Source: Triparma columacea (taxonomy: Eukaryota > Sar > Bolidophyceae > Parmales > Triparmaceae). Taken from it: a stretch of 45,447 bases of DNA. Position numbers and translations under genes: made by a program. Shown in pieces: positions 11,037 to 20,636 of this stretch (position 1 is its first letter; each line of letters starts with the position of its first letter). The notes beneath the pieces were generated by a model. That model did not search any database. It saw only the letters and a program-made list of their open reading frames with translations, and was not told the origin of the DNA. The DNA lies in the NCBI GenBank assembly GCA_030267965.1, contig BRYA01000048.1:1-45447 (forward strand), written 5' to 3'.

Positions 11037-12124
11037 TCACCATATTCCTTCCTTATTTACTTTCTTTTTCTTGCCAACCCTAACGTAATCTATATAGTGA
11101 TACGCTGGGAAAACCGTCCCATCGTCCGGCTCCCCCGGCCAAGGTCCACCTACCGCAGTATTCAACTTGAAGTAGTAAGGAACATCAAACATTTGAACCG
11201 GCAAACCCTCCGTCCCAGTATCGCTGACGTCTACCCCCGCGACAAGGCTCTTATATACGTCCCCGTCCAAAGCAAAAGAAATCCCCTCGGGACCGTACTG
11301 CACGCCATATTCGTGGTAAACATCCCCAAAATCCGCCACGTTCACCCCCCCCGTCGCACTCGGGTGTGTGAAGGGTTGGTCTGCACAGTTCCCGTCTTCC
11401 TGCCAGTGGTACGTCCCATGCAGCGTCCCGTCTCCGTTGACCATCTCCATAATGTCGATCTCGCCGTTCGCCGGCCAGCAGACGTCATTATCAGGCATCA
11501 ACCAGTGAGCAGGCCAGATGCCGGTGGCGGTGGAAACGCCGCCGGGACCTCCGGGTAATTTTGCGCGAACACAGACACGAGCGGGACCGCTGAAGGAGCG
11601 CTTACCCTTGGAGAAGACCGCACCAGTAGTGTAGTTGTAGGAGTCCAACTGCTGCCGCTGGGAACGAAGGACTAAATTCCCAGAGGAAACGTAAACGTTG
11701 TCAGTAGTTCCGAGGGCTGAACGGACCATGGAATCTCCGCCGCTACGGGGGGGGGGGGGTGGGGGGGCAATGTGAGATGCGGTGGGGAATCTTGCGAGTG
11801 GAATGCTCATCTCTTCATTTTTTTCTGTCGCCGCGGATGCGGTGGGGAATCTTGCGAGTGGGATGCTCATCTCTACATTTTTTTCTGTCGCCGTTGCTCC
11901 TACTGTTTGCTCCGCAATGCAAGAATCCATTGCAATGCTCCATTCTCCCTCAAACGATCCAAGCAATGAGATACTCACTTGACATCGATGGTCCATGATT
12001 CCGGATCAAGATCATCTCCATCGAATTCGTCCTTATAGACAATTTCATACCCGTCTTCGTCGCACCAAGATCCGGAAGCAAATGCGGCGGCAGACCATAA
12101 AATCACGAGAGCAACATTCCTCAT
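11037..12124 (-). CDS. Secreted glycoside hydrolase family 16 (beta-1,3-glucanase-like)
   Basis: Exon 1 is 12124-11979 and exon 2 is 11742-11037, giving 283 residues. The intron uses donor GTGAGT and acceptor CCGTAG, with phase 2 joined to read DVNGGDSM. Exon 1 begins with a signal peptide (MRNVALVILWSAAAFA), then the usual GH16 opening KDEFDGDDLDPESW. The catalytic signature EIDIME sits at about residues 142-147: first Glu nucleophile, Asp helper, last Glu acid/base. IWPAHWLMP precedes it and KLNTAVGGPWPG follows, as in laminarinase-type enzymes. Expected role: hydrolysis of beta-1,3-glucan (chrysolaminarin or wall glucan) outside the cell or in the vacuole. It is divergent with the methyltransferase gene, with only 67 bp between start codons. 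Confidence 0.88.
11776..11895. repeat. 60-bp tandem duplication inside the GH16 intron
   Basis: Two consecutive 60-bp units (11776-11835 and 11836-11895) differ at only a few positions. Each carries GATGCGGTGGGGAATCTTGC and ends with a T-run plus CTGTCGCC. The array lies in the single GH16 intron next to a long G run (11747-11767, poly-C on the sense strand just upstream of the acceptor). Confidence 0.85.
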
Positions 12125-12191
12125 TTAGGGTTTATGCCGAGAAAATTGCTAAACCCTTAAATAGGGGATAGGGTTGTAACCCCCTATTCGA
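12125..12191. promoter_or_regulatory. Short bidirectional promoter with telo-box-like motifs
   Basis: Only 67 bp lie between the divergent ATGs of the GH16 gene (12124) and the methyltransferase (12192). The interval holds TTTAGGGTTT right beside the GH16 start, AAACCCTTAAA in the middle and GGGATAGGGTTG towards the other gene. TTTAGGGTTT is the exact reverse complement of the plant telo-box AAACCCTAAA, a promoter element known from plant translation and cell-cycle genes. Use in this organism is inference. Confidence 0.4.
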
Positions 12192-13242
12192 ATGCGCCTC
12201 CTTACTCCGTACCCGAAGAGGTCAATATCGTCGCACCAGAACATCCCTCCCATTCACCTTCTCTCTCCCTGCTCTACCTGCTGTGAACTCTCCTCTCCTG
12301 CAATCCTCTCGCTAACATGCACCTACACAATAACCTCCCCCTCATCCCCAACACCGACAACCGCAACCACGTCGCCCGAGTCCATACCTTGGTCTTCCCC
12401 CGGAACTTGCGTGCTCTCCTCTACCAGTTGTCCCCACACTCTCCCTCCCTGCCAGTCTTCCCTTCTCCCCATAGCTCATACTACATACCCGTCGCCCGCC
12501 CCTCTACCGGGGGCACACGTTTCCTTCTCAACCCGCGTGAACGAGACGTGCACGTCGACCTCCGGTTCAACGGGTAACGTCCTTTGGGATGGTTCCGTAT
12601 ACCTCCTCCGCTACCTTCTTTCCCTTCCCTCAAGTGAGCTATCAAGGATTGACGGGAGGAACGTACTAGAGCTAGGGAGCGGCACGGGGTTCCTGGCAGC
12701 ACACTTAGCGAGGACTTTAGAATGTGAGGTAACTGCTACTGACCTTCCTTACTGTAAGGAGTTGGTGGAAGGGACAATTAAGGCCAACGACCTGACTTCC
12801 AGCTGCAGGTGAGATCAGGGGTGTTCGCCCTAGCCTTCCAACGCAAATCGCTAACTCGTCGTCGAATCCAAATTATGCGCCCCCCTCCAGGTTCCAGTCC
12901 CTCGACTGGACTTGTTCCTCCTTTCCGCTCATCCCCTGTGATATCGTCGTCGCTGCAGACTGCGTTTGGGTAGAGTCTCTCATCGATCCTTTCCTCTCCA
13001 CCTTCTGCCACTACCTTGAAAAGTCTTCCCATTCTCTCGGGTTGATCGCACACCAAGTCCGGGGGGGAGGGGGGAAAGTAGAGGACGGCATGTTGGCACA
13101 CTTTGCTAGCAGGGGATTGGAGAGTAAGAGGGTTAATTGGATTGACGAGGAGTACCCAGAGAGCAGGCTTTGCGTTTTCGTCGTGGAGAAGAGGGGAGGG
13201 AGTGTACAAGCATGCGAAGCAAAGGGTGTATATAGTATATAG
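12192..13242 (+). CDS. Family-16 (METTL21/FAM86-type) protein methyltransferase
   Basis: Exons 12192-12808 and 12891-13242 give 322 residues. The 82-nt intron has a GTGAGA donor and CTCCAG acceptor; phase 2 is restored as Arg-Phe. After a Ser/Thr/Pro-rich N-terminus comes GNVLWDGSVYLLRYLL, the helix before the Rossmann fold in this family. Then the SAM-binding motif VLELGSGTGFLAAHLA (about residue 157) and the acidic strand VTATDLPYC follow. Exon 2 gives DIVVAADCVW (about residue 222), equivalent to the family's D-V-Y motif. Such enzymes methylate lysines on chaperones, elongation factors or similar proteins; an EEF2KMT-like role is possible but the substrate cannot be assigned. The N-terminal 90 residues are low complexity, so a downstream start or a missed exon is possible. 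Confidence 0.75.
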
Positions 13243-13344
13243 TTATATATTTTTGAAAAATAGACGATCCTTCTTCACTCCTCCTTCGCTCTCCCATTCC
13301 TCCCTCTCTCTCCCCCTCCCCCCTATCTCTCTTACGTGAAGAAG

Positions 13345-15060
13345 TCAAATCCCAATCTTGACTCTCTCGAGTCCCTTCCATCCAATCCTACCAATCCCAT
13401 CCTTCCACCTGAACACCACACCCCCCCCATCCCCTTCAATGTCAATCTCTTCAACCTCAACCTTCCTCCCTCCCTTACTCTCCCTAACCTCCACCCTCCC
13501 AACCTCCTTACATAAATCCATCCCTATAATCCTCACTCCCTCACAATCAATTTCGACAATCCCCCCATCGCTCACAACAAGGTAAACCCCCTCCCTCCAC
13601 CCTTTCCCTCTTCTAACCCTCCCTCCCTTAACACCTCCAACCTTCCTCCCTTTCCCTTCGAATATATACCTCCCCCTCCCACTCCCTTTCACCCCAAGGT
13701 CACCAAGGGAGTCCTGTAGTATACCTTCATCAACATCCCATTTAAAAGCCTCTAATTTCCACCCTCCTTCCTCCTCCATCACCGTAGTAACAACACCACC
13801 CTCACCCTGTTTACCCCAGTGTTCGATCCCTTCCAACTTCCTCCCTTCTATATTAACCCTCCTCCCAACTTCACCATCACTAACCACCACCCCATTCCTT
13901 CCCACCGTAACCCACCCCCCATCATCAGTCCTAACCCCACCCATCCCTCCAACCTTCCCAATGATTTCCACCTTATCATAACTCCCATCTAATTCCAACC
14001 TCCCCCATCCTTTCTCCCCACCTATGATAATAGGGGATAGTAATTCTTCATTTTCATCCTTCCATTTCTCCCCGTTTTTACCACCTGACCATATACCAAT
14101 AACCTCTCCAAAATCCTTCTTATTAACAACGGCAATCAAACTCGTACCGATAGTAATAACCCCTCCCCCAACACAATGTAGGTATAACTTATTGTCACGT
14201 GTGTGGATGATACCACCGGTTGAACATGTTGGGGAGGAGGGGAGGGATATTATACCTTTCAATGGAGATGATGTGGAGGGATTGGGGGAGGAGGAGGTGG
14301 AAACTGAAAGGGTGGGAGAGGGAGGGGGTTTGTGTGAGAAGGACGACGACGGAAGAGAGGGTGCGTTTGGTTTTTGGTGGTTTTGGTGGTGGTGGTGGTG
14401 ACGTTGGAGGTGTCGTGGTCGTTGTCGTTGTCATTGTTGATGTTGTCGTTGTCGTTGTTGTCGTTGTCGTTGTCTTCGTCGTTGTTGCTGCTGTTGTTGT
14501 TCTTCTTCTTCTTGTTGTTGTTATTCTTTTTCTTCTCGTCCTCCTTGTTTTTCCTCTCCTCCTTCTTTTTCTCGTCCTCCTCGTTTTCCTCCTCCTTCTC
14601 CTTGTACTACTCCTTCTATTTCACCTTGTTCTAACTCCATTTGTCTCGCCATCCTTTTTGTCAGTCTTTTCCTCCATCCTCCAGTATCTATCATTAGCAT
14701 CATACGTAGCTTACCTTGAGTGTCATCTTGTTGACAATTGTCATCTCCTTCTTGTCTCGTGTCGTCTTGTATTAGTCTCGTATCATCATGTGTGTTTAAT
14801 GTAGTTCCATAAACAGCCATCGCTTTAACACCCCCCCATTCAATTCCTCCTTCTTTACCCCCTCCTCTACCCCCTTCTTTACCACCATCATTAACAACAC
14901 TATCATTCACAACAGTATCGTAACCTGAAGTAACAACAAGCGTTAGTTGGGGCAATTTAGAATCCAGTAAAGAGTAGGGGGATTTTATTATACTGGTTAT
15001 GTATACTATGAAAGCGGGGATGAAGAGGATTAGGGGTAAGGGCACGATTGTTGATGGCAT
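13345..15060 (-). CDS. Hypothetical membrane-anchored protein with beta-propeller-like C-terminus
   Basis: Proposed exons are 15060-14625 and 14303-13345 (464 residues). Both lie in the same frame but are separated by two stops within a trinucleotide repeat. A 321-nt intron (donor CAAG|GTGAAA, acceptor CTTTCAG) removes them and keeps phase 1. Exon 1 has a hydrophobic anchor (PLILFIPAFIVYITSII), then a strand-like segment (LPQLTLVVTSGYDTVV) and an Asp/Gln-rich region. Exon 2 is rich in short beta-strand motifs with Gly turns (IIHTRDNKLYLH, GGWVTVGRNGVVV, GVYLVVSDGGIVEID), suggesting a propeller. I do not recognise the family. The start at 15060 (MPSTIV) is chosen because it places the anchor at the N-terminus; ATG 15216 is an alternative. 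It converges on the methyltransferase, 102 bp between stops. Confidence 0.5.
14383..14525. repeat. GTT/GTC/GGT trinucleotide microsatellite
   Basis: A run of imperfect triplets (GGT, then GTC/GTT, then GTT/CTT) occupies the middle of the proposed 14304-14624 intron. It would encode Asn/Asp or Gln/Arg runs on the minus strand. In the frame of the flanking exons it contains TAA at 14523 and a TGA near 14430, consistent with non-coding status. Confidence 0.8.
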
Positions 15061-15460
15061 TATGGGGGTGTAGAAGGTGAAGAGATGGTATATTTGAGGT
15101 ATTAGAACAGATTTCAGAGAACTATTTTGGGAAGCCTCAGATTTGTGGATTGTGGATCGGAGTGGAGAGTGGAGACAGAGGCAGCGTAGGAGAAAAGAAA
15201 TTGTAGTAGATAACAAAGTATTTTAAACAAAGTATTCTTAACGAAATTCTAAAGCGACGTAAAATTCGTTGAAATATGAACGCCCCAAGGATTTCTAGGA
15301 CAGTCCTTAGGGAAGACAAGAGGTCGGAAGAGGGAAGGAATCCAAAAGTCTGAGCGCGAGCGTGAGCTGTAGCCGAGGGACCGAACCGACATCCCCGACA
15401 TGAATCCCTCAATTATCAAAGAAGGTTTAGATGCTTCAACTCTGCTTAAGATGAATCAAC

Positions 15461-16369
15461 TTATACGTGAACACTTGAAAAGTGTCTCTTGAGGTGGGAT
15501 CTATCCTTCGCCTTGAATTCACAACTCTCTCGTGGGCATGTATGCCATGTTACGCCAATGTCGTGAACGTAAGCAAGGTGTGACTTGATTTTGCCCCTCT
15601 GCTTCGCCTTGTATTCACACCCTTCTTGCGGGCATGGATGCCATGTTGCGCCAATATCGTGAACATTAGCAAGGTGGGTCTTGATATTGCCTCTCATCTT
15701 CGTCTTGTAATCACACTTATCTTGTGGGTATGGATGCCAGGATACACCAATGCCGTGAATAAGAGCAAGGTGGGTCTTGATGTGAGATCTCTGCTTTGTC
15801 TTATATTCACACCCTTCTTGCGGGCATGAATGCCAGGTTACACCAATATCGTGAATATCAGCAAGGTGTTGCTTGATAGTGCTTCTCTTCTTCGTCTTGT
15901 ATTCACACCCCTCTTGCTGGCATGGATGCCAGGTGACACCAATATCGTGAATATCAGCAAGGTGCTGCTTGATGCTGCTTTTCTCCTTCGTCTTATATTC
16001 ACACCCTTCTTGCGGGCAGCGGTAAGGCCTCTCATCTATCTCTTCCTTGTTGTACTCATACGTCCTTGCAGCCACCTGCCCATTCACCCCAACTACTCCA
16101 ACGCCTCTGCTGATAGTCTTCCTTTCAGCAACAACGTCAACATCCTCATCACATGGTTGGCAAACAAGCAGATCATGCTGTACCACGTTACCATCTTCAA
16201 CCACCTCCCCGCCTCCCGCTTCCTTGATACCATCCACCGTCGTTGTACCCTTGTGCTGTCCTTGAAACGCAGGAAGGATACCTGGTGCCGTCGATGTAAA
16301 TTCTTCCACCTTGAAATCATCTATGACTGTGGTGGTATTTGGCGCAAACATGTCCATATCTGACGCCAT
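15461..16369 (-). CDS. Tandem C2H2 zinc-finger protein 1 (type A, 6 fingers)
   Basis: A single exon of 302 residues. The type A N-terminus (MASDMDMFAPNTTTV) is acidic and contains LLVCQPCDED; fingers start at about residue 117 after ERPYRC. Five full 32-residue units and a terminal finger follow the pattern C-x4-C-x12-H-x4-H with linker DIGVTWH in place of the usual TGEKP. Finger 4 begins YPQDKC, so its first zinc-binding Cys is replaced by Tyr and that finger is probably unstructured or weak. Contact positions vary (for example E..S..Q, K..T..Q, Q..H..T). It is the most telomere-proximal member of the array. Expected role: nuclear DNA-binding protein with an unknown target. Confidence 0.88.
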   Translation of the reverse strand: MASDMDMFAPNTTTVIDDFKVEEFTSTAPGILPAFQGQHKGTTTVDGIKEAGGGEVVEDGNVVQHDLLVCQPCDEDVDVVAERKTISRGVGVVGVNGQVAARTYEYNKEEIDERPYRCPQEGCEYKTKEKSSIKQHLADIHDIGVTWHPCQQEGCEYKTKKRSTIKQHLADIHDIGVTWHSCPQEGCEYKTKQRSHIKTHLALIHGIGVSWHPYPQDKCDYKTKMRGNIKTHLANVHDIGATWHPCPQEGCEYKAKQRGKIKSHLAYVHDIGVTWHTCPRESCEFKAKDRSHLKRHFSSVHV

Positions 16370-16598
16370 ATTCTCACTGAAAACCGATATGCTCGGCCAG
16401 CAAGTGTAGCTCTGTAGCTTTGCTGAATGCTTCCAGTAACAGCTAGCAATGCTTTTGCCTAAGGGAGATATTCATAAAAGGAGGAGAAAAGTAATTGAAA
16501 TACAGTACATGTAATTGAGAAATTTATTTCAGAGAGGTTCGGGAGGTCCCTTGGCTACAGTGTTAAGATGCGCTTCAACCTGCTTAAGATGAATCAAC

Positions 16599-17762
16599 TT
16601 ATACGTTATGCCTAGAAATGTGTCTCTTGAGGTGGGATCTCTTCTTTGCCTTATATTCACACCCATCTTCTGGGCATGAATGCCAGGTTACGCCAATATC
16701 GTGAATATCTGCAAGGTGCCCCTTGATAGTGCCTCTTCGCTTCGCCTTAAATTCACACCCTTCTTGCTGGCAAGAATGCCAGGTTACACCAATGCCGTGA
16801 ATATGAGCAAGGTGGGTCTTGATATTGCCTCTCTCCTTCGCCTTATATTCACATCCTTCTTGCGGGCATGGATGCCATGTTACGCCAATATCGTGAATAC
16901 AAGCAAGATGCTGCTTGATATCACCTTTCTGCTTCGCCTTATATTCACACCCTTCTTGCGGGCATATATGCCAGGTTACGCCAATACCATGAATACCAGC
17001 TAGGTGCTGCTTGATATGGCCTCTCATCTTCACCTTATAATCACACCCCTCTTGCGGGCATGTATGCCAGGTTACGCCAATATCGTGAATATTAGCAAGG
17101 TGGGTCTTGATGTGGCTTTTCTTCTTCGCTTTATATTCACACCCTTCTTGCGGGCATGAATGCCACTTTACGCCAATATCGTGAAAATGAGCAAGGTGGG
17201 TCTTGATATCGCTTCTCCGCTTCCCCTTGTAATCACACCCATCTTGTGGGCATGTATGCCACGTTACGCCAATGTCGTGAACATTAGCAAGGTGCTGCTT
17301 GAAGTGGCCTCTGTGCTTCGTCTTATATTCACACCCTTCATGCGGGCATGTATACCATATTGTGCTAACACCGTTCTGAGGCTTCTTTTCATACCCAGGA
17401 TCATATTCATCATCATCCCTGCTGTTAGTCTTCCTTTCAGCAACAACCTCCACATCCTCATCACATGGTTGGCAAACAAGCAATCCACGCCTTACCACAT
17501 CCTCCTCTTTAACAAATACCTCACTTCCCGATCCTCCCACACCACCTGCTATCGATTCACTCTTATTCCCTCCTTGAAACTCAGGAAGGATACCAGGGTC
17601 CGCAGATCCAACTTCTTCCACCTTGCATCCTTCTATTTTGGTGATACTAGGCGCGCGTGTGTTAACGTGCGAGCTGACATTTAGATAATGCAACGGCGCT
17701 GTCGACATGAACTCTTTTCTTATTGGTATAGGGTTAGTAATGGACAGTAAATGTCTGGGCAT
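16599..17762 (-). CDS. Tandem C2H2 zinc-finger protein 2 (type B, 8 fingers)
   Basis: A single exon of 387 residues. I place the start at ATG 17762 (MPRHLLSITNP), shared with the other type B member; the frame is open further upstream but has no ATG. The N-terminus carries EGCKVEEVGSADPGILPEF, a Gly/Ser stretch and LLVCQPCDED, then DDDEYDPGYEKKPQN just before the fingers (about residue 138). Eight units of the array's C-x4-C-x12-H pattern follow. Finger 7 has CQQEGC, and the last finger ends HISRHNV. Helix contact triplets differ between all fingers. The 3' flank shares a roughly 240-bp block with the equivalent spacers of the array. Confidence 0.88.
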   Translation of the reverse strand: MPRHLLSITNPIPIRKEFMSTAPLHYLNVSSHVNTRAPSITKIEGCKVEEVGSADPGILPEFQGGNKSESIAGGVGGSGSEVFVKEEDVVRRGLLVCQPCDEDVEVVAERKTNSRDDDEYDPGYEKKPQNGVSTIWYTCPHEGCEYKTKHRGHFKQHLANVHDIGVTWHTCPQDGCDYKGKRRSDIKTHLAHFHDIGVKWHSCPQEGCEYKAKKKSHIKTHLANIHDIGVTWHTCPQEGCDYKVKMRGHIKQHLAGIHGIGVTWHICPQEGCEYKAKQKGDIKQHLACIHDIGVTWHPCPQEGCEYKAKERGNIKTHLAHIHGIGVTWHSCQQEGCEFKAKRRGTIKGHLADIHDIGVTWHSCPEDGCEYKAKKRSHLKRHISRHNV

Positions 17763-17857
17763 GGAATCCCTTGCTTTCCTCCTTGATAAGGAGGTCAAAT
17801 ATAATGCAACAATAAAAGAAGGTTTAGATGCTTCAACTCTGCTTAAGATGAATCTAG

Positions 17858-18868
17858 TTATACGTGCTGCTTAGAAATGTGTCTCTTGAGGCTGCCACTC
17901 ATCTTCGCCTTGAATTCACAACCCTCTTGCGGGCATGTATGCCAGGATACACCAATATCGTGAATATTAGCAAGGTGTAACTTGATGCTGCTCCTCGTCT
18001 TCGCCTTATGTTCACAACCCTCTTGAGGGCATGTATGCCAGGTTACGCCAATATCGTGAGTACGAGCAAGGTGTCTCTTGAGGCTGCCACTCATCTTCGC
18101 CTTGAATTCACAACCCTCTTGCGGGCATGTATGCCAGGATACGCCAATATTGTGAATATTAGCAAGGTGTCTCTTGATATTGCATCTCTGCTTCGCCTTA
18201 TATGTACACCCTTCTTGCGGGCATGAATGCCAGGTACCGCCAATATCGTGAATATCAGCAAGGTGCCTCTTGATAAAGCTTCTCTGCTTCGCCTTATACT
18301 CACAACCTTCTTGCGGACATGAATGCCATATTACGCCAATATCGTGAACATGAGCAAGGTGGTCCTTGATGCTGCTCCTCGTCTTCGCCTTATATTCACA
18401 CCCCTCTTGCGGGCATGTATGCCAAGTTACGCCAATGTCGTGAATATTAGCAAGGTGCTGCTTGATGCTGCTTTTCTCCTTCGTCTTATATTCACACCCT
18501 TCTTGCGGGCAGCGGTAAGGCCTCTCATCTATCTCTTCCTTGTTGTACTCATACGTCCTTGCAGCCACCTGCCCATTCACCCCAACTACTCCAACGCCTC
18601 TGCTGATAGTCTTCCTTTCAGCAACAACGTCAACATCCTCATCCTCATCACATGGTTGGCAAACAAGCAGATTATGCTGTACCACGTTACCATCTTCAAC
18701 CACCTCCCCGCCTCCCGCTTCCTTGATACCATCCACTGTGGTTGTACCCTTGTTGTGTCCTTGAAACCCAAGAAGGATACCTGGTGCCGTCGATGAAAAT
18801 TCTTCCACCTTGAAATCATCTATGACTGTGGTGGTATTTGGCGCAAACATGTCCATATCTGACGCCAT
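17858..18868 (-). CDS. Tandem C2H2 zinc-finger protein 3 (type A, 7 fingers)
   Basis: 336 residues in one exon, with a type A N-terminus nearly identical to protein 1. Fingers begin at about residue 119. Fingers 5 and 7 share the unusual helix MSGSLKR, and the linkers HDIGVSWHT recur, so the terminal finger block seems to have been duplicated within the gene. Compared with protein 5, which has the same last finger, protein 3 gained fingers by internal duplication. All zinc ligands are intact. Confidence 0.88.
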   Translation of the reverse strand: MASDMDMFAPNTTTVIDDFKVEEFSSTAPGILLGFQGHNKGTTTVDGIKEAGGGEVVEDGNVVQHNLLVCQPCDEDEDVDVVAERKTISRGVGVVGVNGQVAARTYEYNKEEIDERPYRCPQEGCEYKTKEKSSIKQHLANIHDIGVTWHTCPQEGCEYKAKTRSSIKDHLAHVHDIGVIWHSCPQEGCEYKAKQRSFIKRHLADIHDIGGTWHSCPQEGCTYKAKQRCNIKRHLANIHNIGVSWHTCPQEGCEFKAKMSGSLKRHLARTHDIGVTWHTCPQEGCEHKAKTRSSIKLHLANIHDIGVSWHTCPQEGCEFKAKMSGSLKRHISKQHV

Positions 18869-19095
18869 ATTCTCACTGAAAACCGATATGCTCGGCCAGC
18901 AAGTGTAGCTTTGTAGCTTTGCTGAATGCTTCCAGTAACAGCTAGCAATGCTTTTGCCTAAGGGAGATATTCATAAAAGGAGGAGAAAAGTAATTGAAAT
19001 ACAGTACATGTAATTGAGAAATTTATTTCAGAGAGGTTCGGGAGGTCCCTTGGCTACAGTGTTAAGATGCTTCAACCTGCTTAAGATGAATCAAC

Positions 19096-20547
19096 TTATA
19101 CGTGATGCCTAGAAATGTGGCTCTTGAGGTTCGATCTCTGCTTCGCCTTATATTCACACCCCTCTTGCGGGCATGTATGCCAGGTTACGCCGACATCGTG
19201 AATATCAGCAAGGTGTGACTTGATTTTGCCTCTCTGCTTCGACTTATATTCACACCCCTCTTGCGGGCATGGATGCCACATTACACCAATGTCGTGGACA
19301 TTAGCAAGGTGCTTCTTGATATTGCCTCTCTCCTTCGCCTTATATCCACACCCTTCTTGCGGGCATGTATGCCAAGCTACGCCGATGTCATGAATAACTG
19401 CTAGGTGGTCCTTGATGCTGCGTCTCTGCTTCGCCTTATACTCACACCCATCTTGCGGGCATGTATGCCAGATTACGCCGATATCGTGAATATCTGCAAG
19501 GTGTAACTTGATGTGGGCTCTCTGCTTCGACTTATATTCACACTTCTCCTGCGGGCATGCATGCCACTTTACGCCAATGCAGTGAATATTAGCAAGGTGC
19601 TTCTTGATTTCGCCTCTCTTCTTCGCCTTATACTCACACCCTTCTTGCGGGCATGTATGCCAAGTTACGCCAATGCTGTGAATATGAGCAAGGTGGGTCT
19701 TGATTTCGCCTCTCTGCTTCGCCTTATACTCACACCCTTCTTGTGGGCATGAATGCCAGGTTACGCCAATATCGTGAATATGAGCAAGGTGGGTCTTGAT
19801 ATTGCCTTTCATCTTCGTCTTATATTCACACCCTTCTTGCGGGCATGTATGCCAGATTACGCCGATATCGTGAATATCTGCAAGGTGGATCTTGATGTGG
19901 CCTCTCTGCTTCGTCTTATGTTCACATCCTTCTTGTGGGCATGAATGCCAGGTTACGCCAATATCGTGAGCATGAGCAAGGTGCCTCTTGATGTGGCTTT
20001 TCTGCTTCGCCTTATATTCACAACCCTCTTGTGGGCATGAATGCCAGGTTACGCCAATATTGTGAATATTAGCAAGGTGCTGCTTGATATCGCCTCTCAT
20101 CTTCGCCTTATATGCACACCCTTCTTGCGGGCATGTGTACCATACTGTGCTAACACCGTTCTGAGGCTTCTTTTCGTACCCAGGATCGTATTCATCATCA
20201 TCCCTGCTGTTAGTCTTCCTTTCATTAACAACCTCCTCATCCTCATCACATGGTTGGCAAACAAGCAATCCACGCCGTACCACATCCTCCTCTTTAACAA
20301 ATACCTCACTTCCCGATCCTCCCACACCACCTGCTATCGATTCACCCTTATTCCCTCCTTGAAACTCAGGAAGGATACCAGGGTCCGCAGATCCAACTTC
20401 TTCCACCTTGCATCCTTCTATTTTGGTGATACTAGGCGCGCGTGCGTTAATGTGCGAGCTAAAATCTAGACAATACGCCGGTAATGTCGACATGAACTCT
20501 TTTTTTAATGGTATTGGGTTAGTAATGGACAGTAAATGTCTGGGCAT
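19096..20547 (-). CDS. Tandem C2H2 zinc-finger protein 4 (type B, 11 fingers)
   Basis: 483 residues from ATG 20547 (MPRHLLSITNP). The type B N-terminus matches protein 2 closely (EGCKVEEVGSADPG, VFVKEEDVVRRGLLVCQPC, EYDPGYEKKPQNG). Eleven fingers start at about residue 138. Finger 7 starts CPQEKC and finger 11 ends HISRHHV. All first and second Cys and His pairs are present, so every finger can be folded. Together with protein 5 upstream it forms one copy of the A+B gene-pair unit. Confidence 0.88.
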   Translation of the reverse strand: MPRHLLSITNPIPLKKEFMSTLPAYCLDFSSHINARAPSITKIEGCKVEEVGSADPGILPEFQGGNKGESIAGGVGGSGSEVFVKEEDVVRRGLLVCQPCDEDEEVVNERKTNSRDDDEYDPGYEKKPQNGVSTVWYTCPQEGCAYKAKMRGDIKQHLANIHNIGVTWHSCPQEGCEYKAKQKSHIKRHLAHAHDIGVTWHSCPQEGCEHKTKQRGHIKIHLADIHDIGVIWHTCPQEGCEYKTKMKGNIKTHLAHIHDIGVTWHSCPQEGCEYKAKQRGEIKTHLAHIHSIGVTWHTCPQEGCEYKAKKRGEIKKHLANIHCIGVKWHACPQEKCEYKSKQRAHIKLHLADIHDIGVIWHTCPQDGCEYKAKQRRSIKDHLAVIHDIGVAWHTCPQEGCGYKAKERGNIKKHLANVHDIGVMWHPCPQEGCEYKSKQRGKIKSHLADIHDVGVTWHTCPQEGCEYKAKQRSNLKSHISRHHV

Positions 20548-20636
20548 GGAATCACTTTAATTTCCTCCTTGTCAAATATATTTATGCAACAATAAAAGAA
20601 GGTTTGATGCTTCAACTCTGCTTAAGATGAATCTAG

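Noticed and set aside
15137..15412. 91-codon minus-strand ORF upstream of the propeller-like gene
   Set aside because: It overlaps the likely promoter and 5' end of that gene in another frame, with no motif and no splice signal linking it.
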